From Aquamicrobium sp. (GTDB lineage: Bacteria; Pseudomonadota; Alphaproteobacteria; Rhizobiales; Rhizobiaceae), in NCBI GenBank assembly GCA_014860725.1, contig JACZJD010000299.1, positions 1 through 6,209 of the forward strand: DNA of 6,209 nucleotides, given 5' to 3'. Of the stretch, positions 5,953 to 6,209 are shown in pieces. The notes under the pieces were generated by a model, which saw nothing but the letters and a program-made list of their open reading frames with translations, was not told the origin of the DNA and did not search any database. The translations under genes were made by a program, and so were the position numbers. Position 1 is the stretch's first letter; each line of letters begins with the position of its first letter.

Positions 5953-6209
5953 ATGCTGCAGGACAGGGACCGCATCTTCACCAACATCTACGGCCGGTTC
6001 GACCGGTCGCTGGCCGGCGCCATGCGCCGCGGCCACTGGGACAACACCAGGGGGCTGATCGAGAAGGGCCGCGACTGGATCATCGACGAGATGAAGGCGT
6101 CGGGCCTGCGCGGCCGCGGCGGCGCCGGCTTCCCGACCGGCCTCAAATGGTCGTTCATGCCCAAGCAGAGCGACGGCCGGCCGCACTACCTCGTCGTCAA
6201 CGCCGACGA
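5953..6209 (+). CDS. nuoF: NADH-quinone oxidoreductase subunit F, N-terminal part (runs off the right edge)
   Basis: NuoF (51-kDa subunit) binds NADH, FMN and a 4Fe-4S cluster (N3) and is the electron entry point of complex I. The window holds 85 complete codons plus two bases. The protein begins [15 protein letters not shown]. Residues 51-66, [16 protein letters not shown], are the conserved glycine-rich FMN/NADH-binding segment, and the last visible residues, YLVVNAD, continue the family pattern. The full protein is usually about 430 residues, so the N3 cysteines lie outside. An AGGGG site ends 6 nt before the ATG. The gene lies 10 nt after nuoE in the same operon. Identification is certain for the visible part. 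Confidence 0.96.
   Translation, partial: MLQDRDRIFTNIYGRFDRSLAGAMRRGHWDNTRGLIEKGRDWIIDEMKASGLRGRGGAGFPTGLKWSFMPKQSDGRPHYLVVNAD

Noticed and set aside
4725..5987. 420-codon minus-strand open frame opposite nuoE
   Set aside because: Antisense shadow. nuoE on the plus strand has all cluster ligands and a conserved tail; the antisense product is repetitive Gly/Leu/Arg-rich.

Overview
The window is a GC-rich stretch of an alphaproteobacterial chromosome. The protein sequences look most like Hyphomicrobiales (rhizobial / Phyllobacteriaceae-type) homologues; this rests on recalled family sequences, not on a search. The right two thirds is the start of an operon for respiratory complex I (proton-pumping NADH:quinone oxidoreductase). 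The left third holds three unrelated genes. No mobile element, CRISPR array, tRNA or rRNA was seen.

Left part. Positions 1-237 (minus strand) are the first 79 codons of pncB (nicotinate phosphoribosyltransferase, NAD salvage); the gene runs off the left edge. A 137-nt gap (238-374) follows. It holds a strong two-stem inverted repeat (296-355), a 12-nt palindrome and a lone TTGACA hexamer. Positions 375-1157 (minus strand, GTG start) encode an exported protein with a Tat-like signal, a YbaY/YscW-type domain and a C-terminal META (HslJ-type) domain. A 124-nt divergent intergenic region separates it from a small protein-tyrosine-phosphatase-like gene on the plus strand (1282-1794).

Right part. 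After a 182-nt gap with a likely extended -10 promoter, nuoA, nuoB, nuoC, nuoD, nuoE and the start of nuoF lie head to tail on the plus strand. Junctions are tight: nuoA/nuoB overlap by 10 nt, nuoB-nuoC gap 9 nt, nuoC-nuoD gap 8 nt, nuoD/nuoE overlap by 1 nt (TAATG), nuoE-nuoF gap 10 nt. NuoA is a membrane subunit. NuoB (N2 cluster), NuoC and NuoD form the quinone-reducing connecting module. NuoE (N1a 2Fe-2S) and NuoF (FMN/NADH site) belong to the NADH-oxidising module. The order is the standard one, with separate nuoC and nuoD, and all cluster ligands that can be checked are present.

The most notable feature is NuoE. It is about 404 residues, far longer than the ~160-240 residues of classical NuoE. 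It carries a long Ala/Lys/Pro-rich linker and a C-terminal helix-hairpin-helix-like domain. I saw no clearly new biological system; the rest is ordinary core-genome content.
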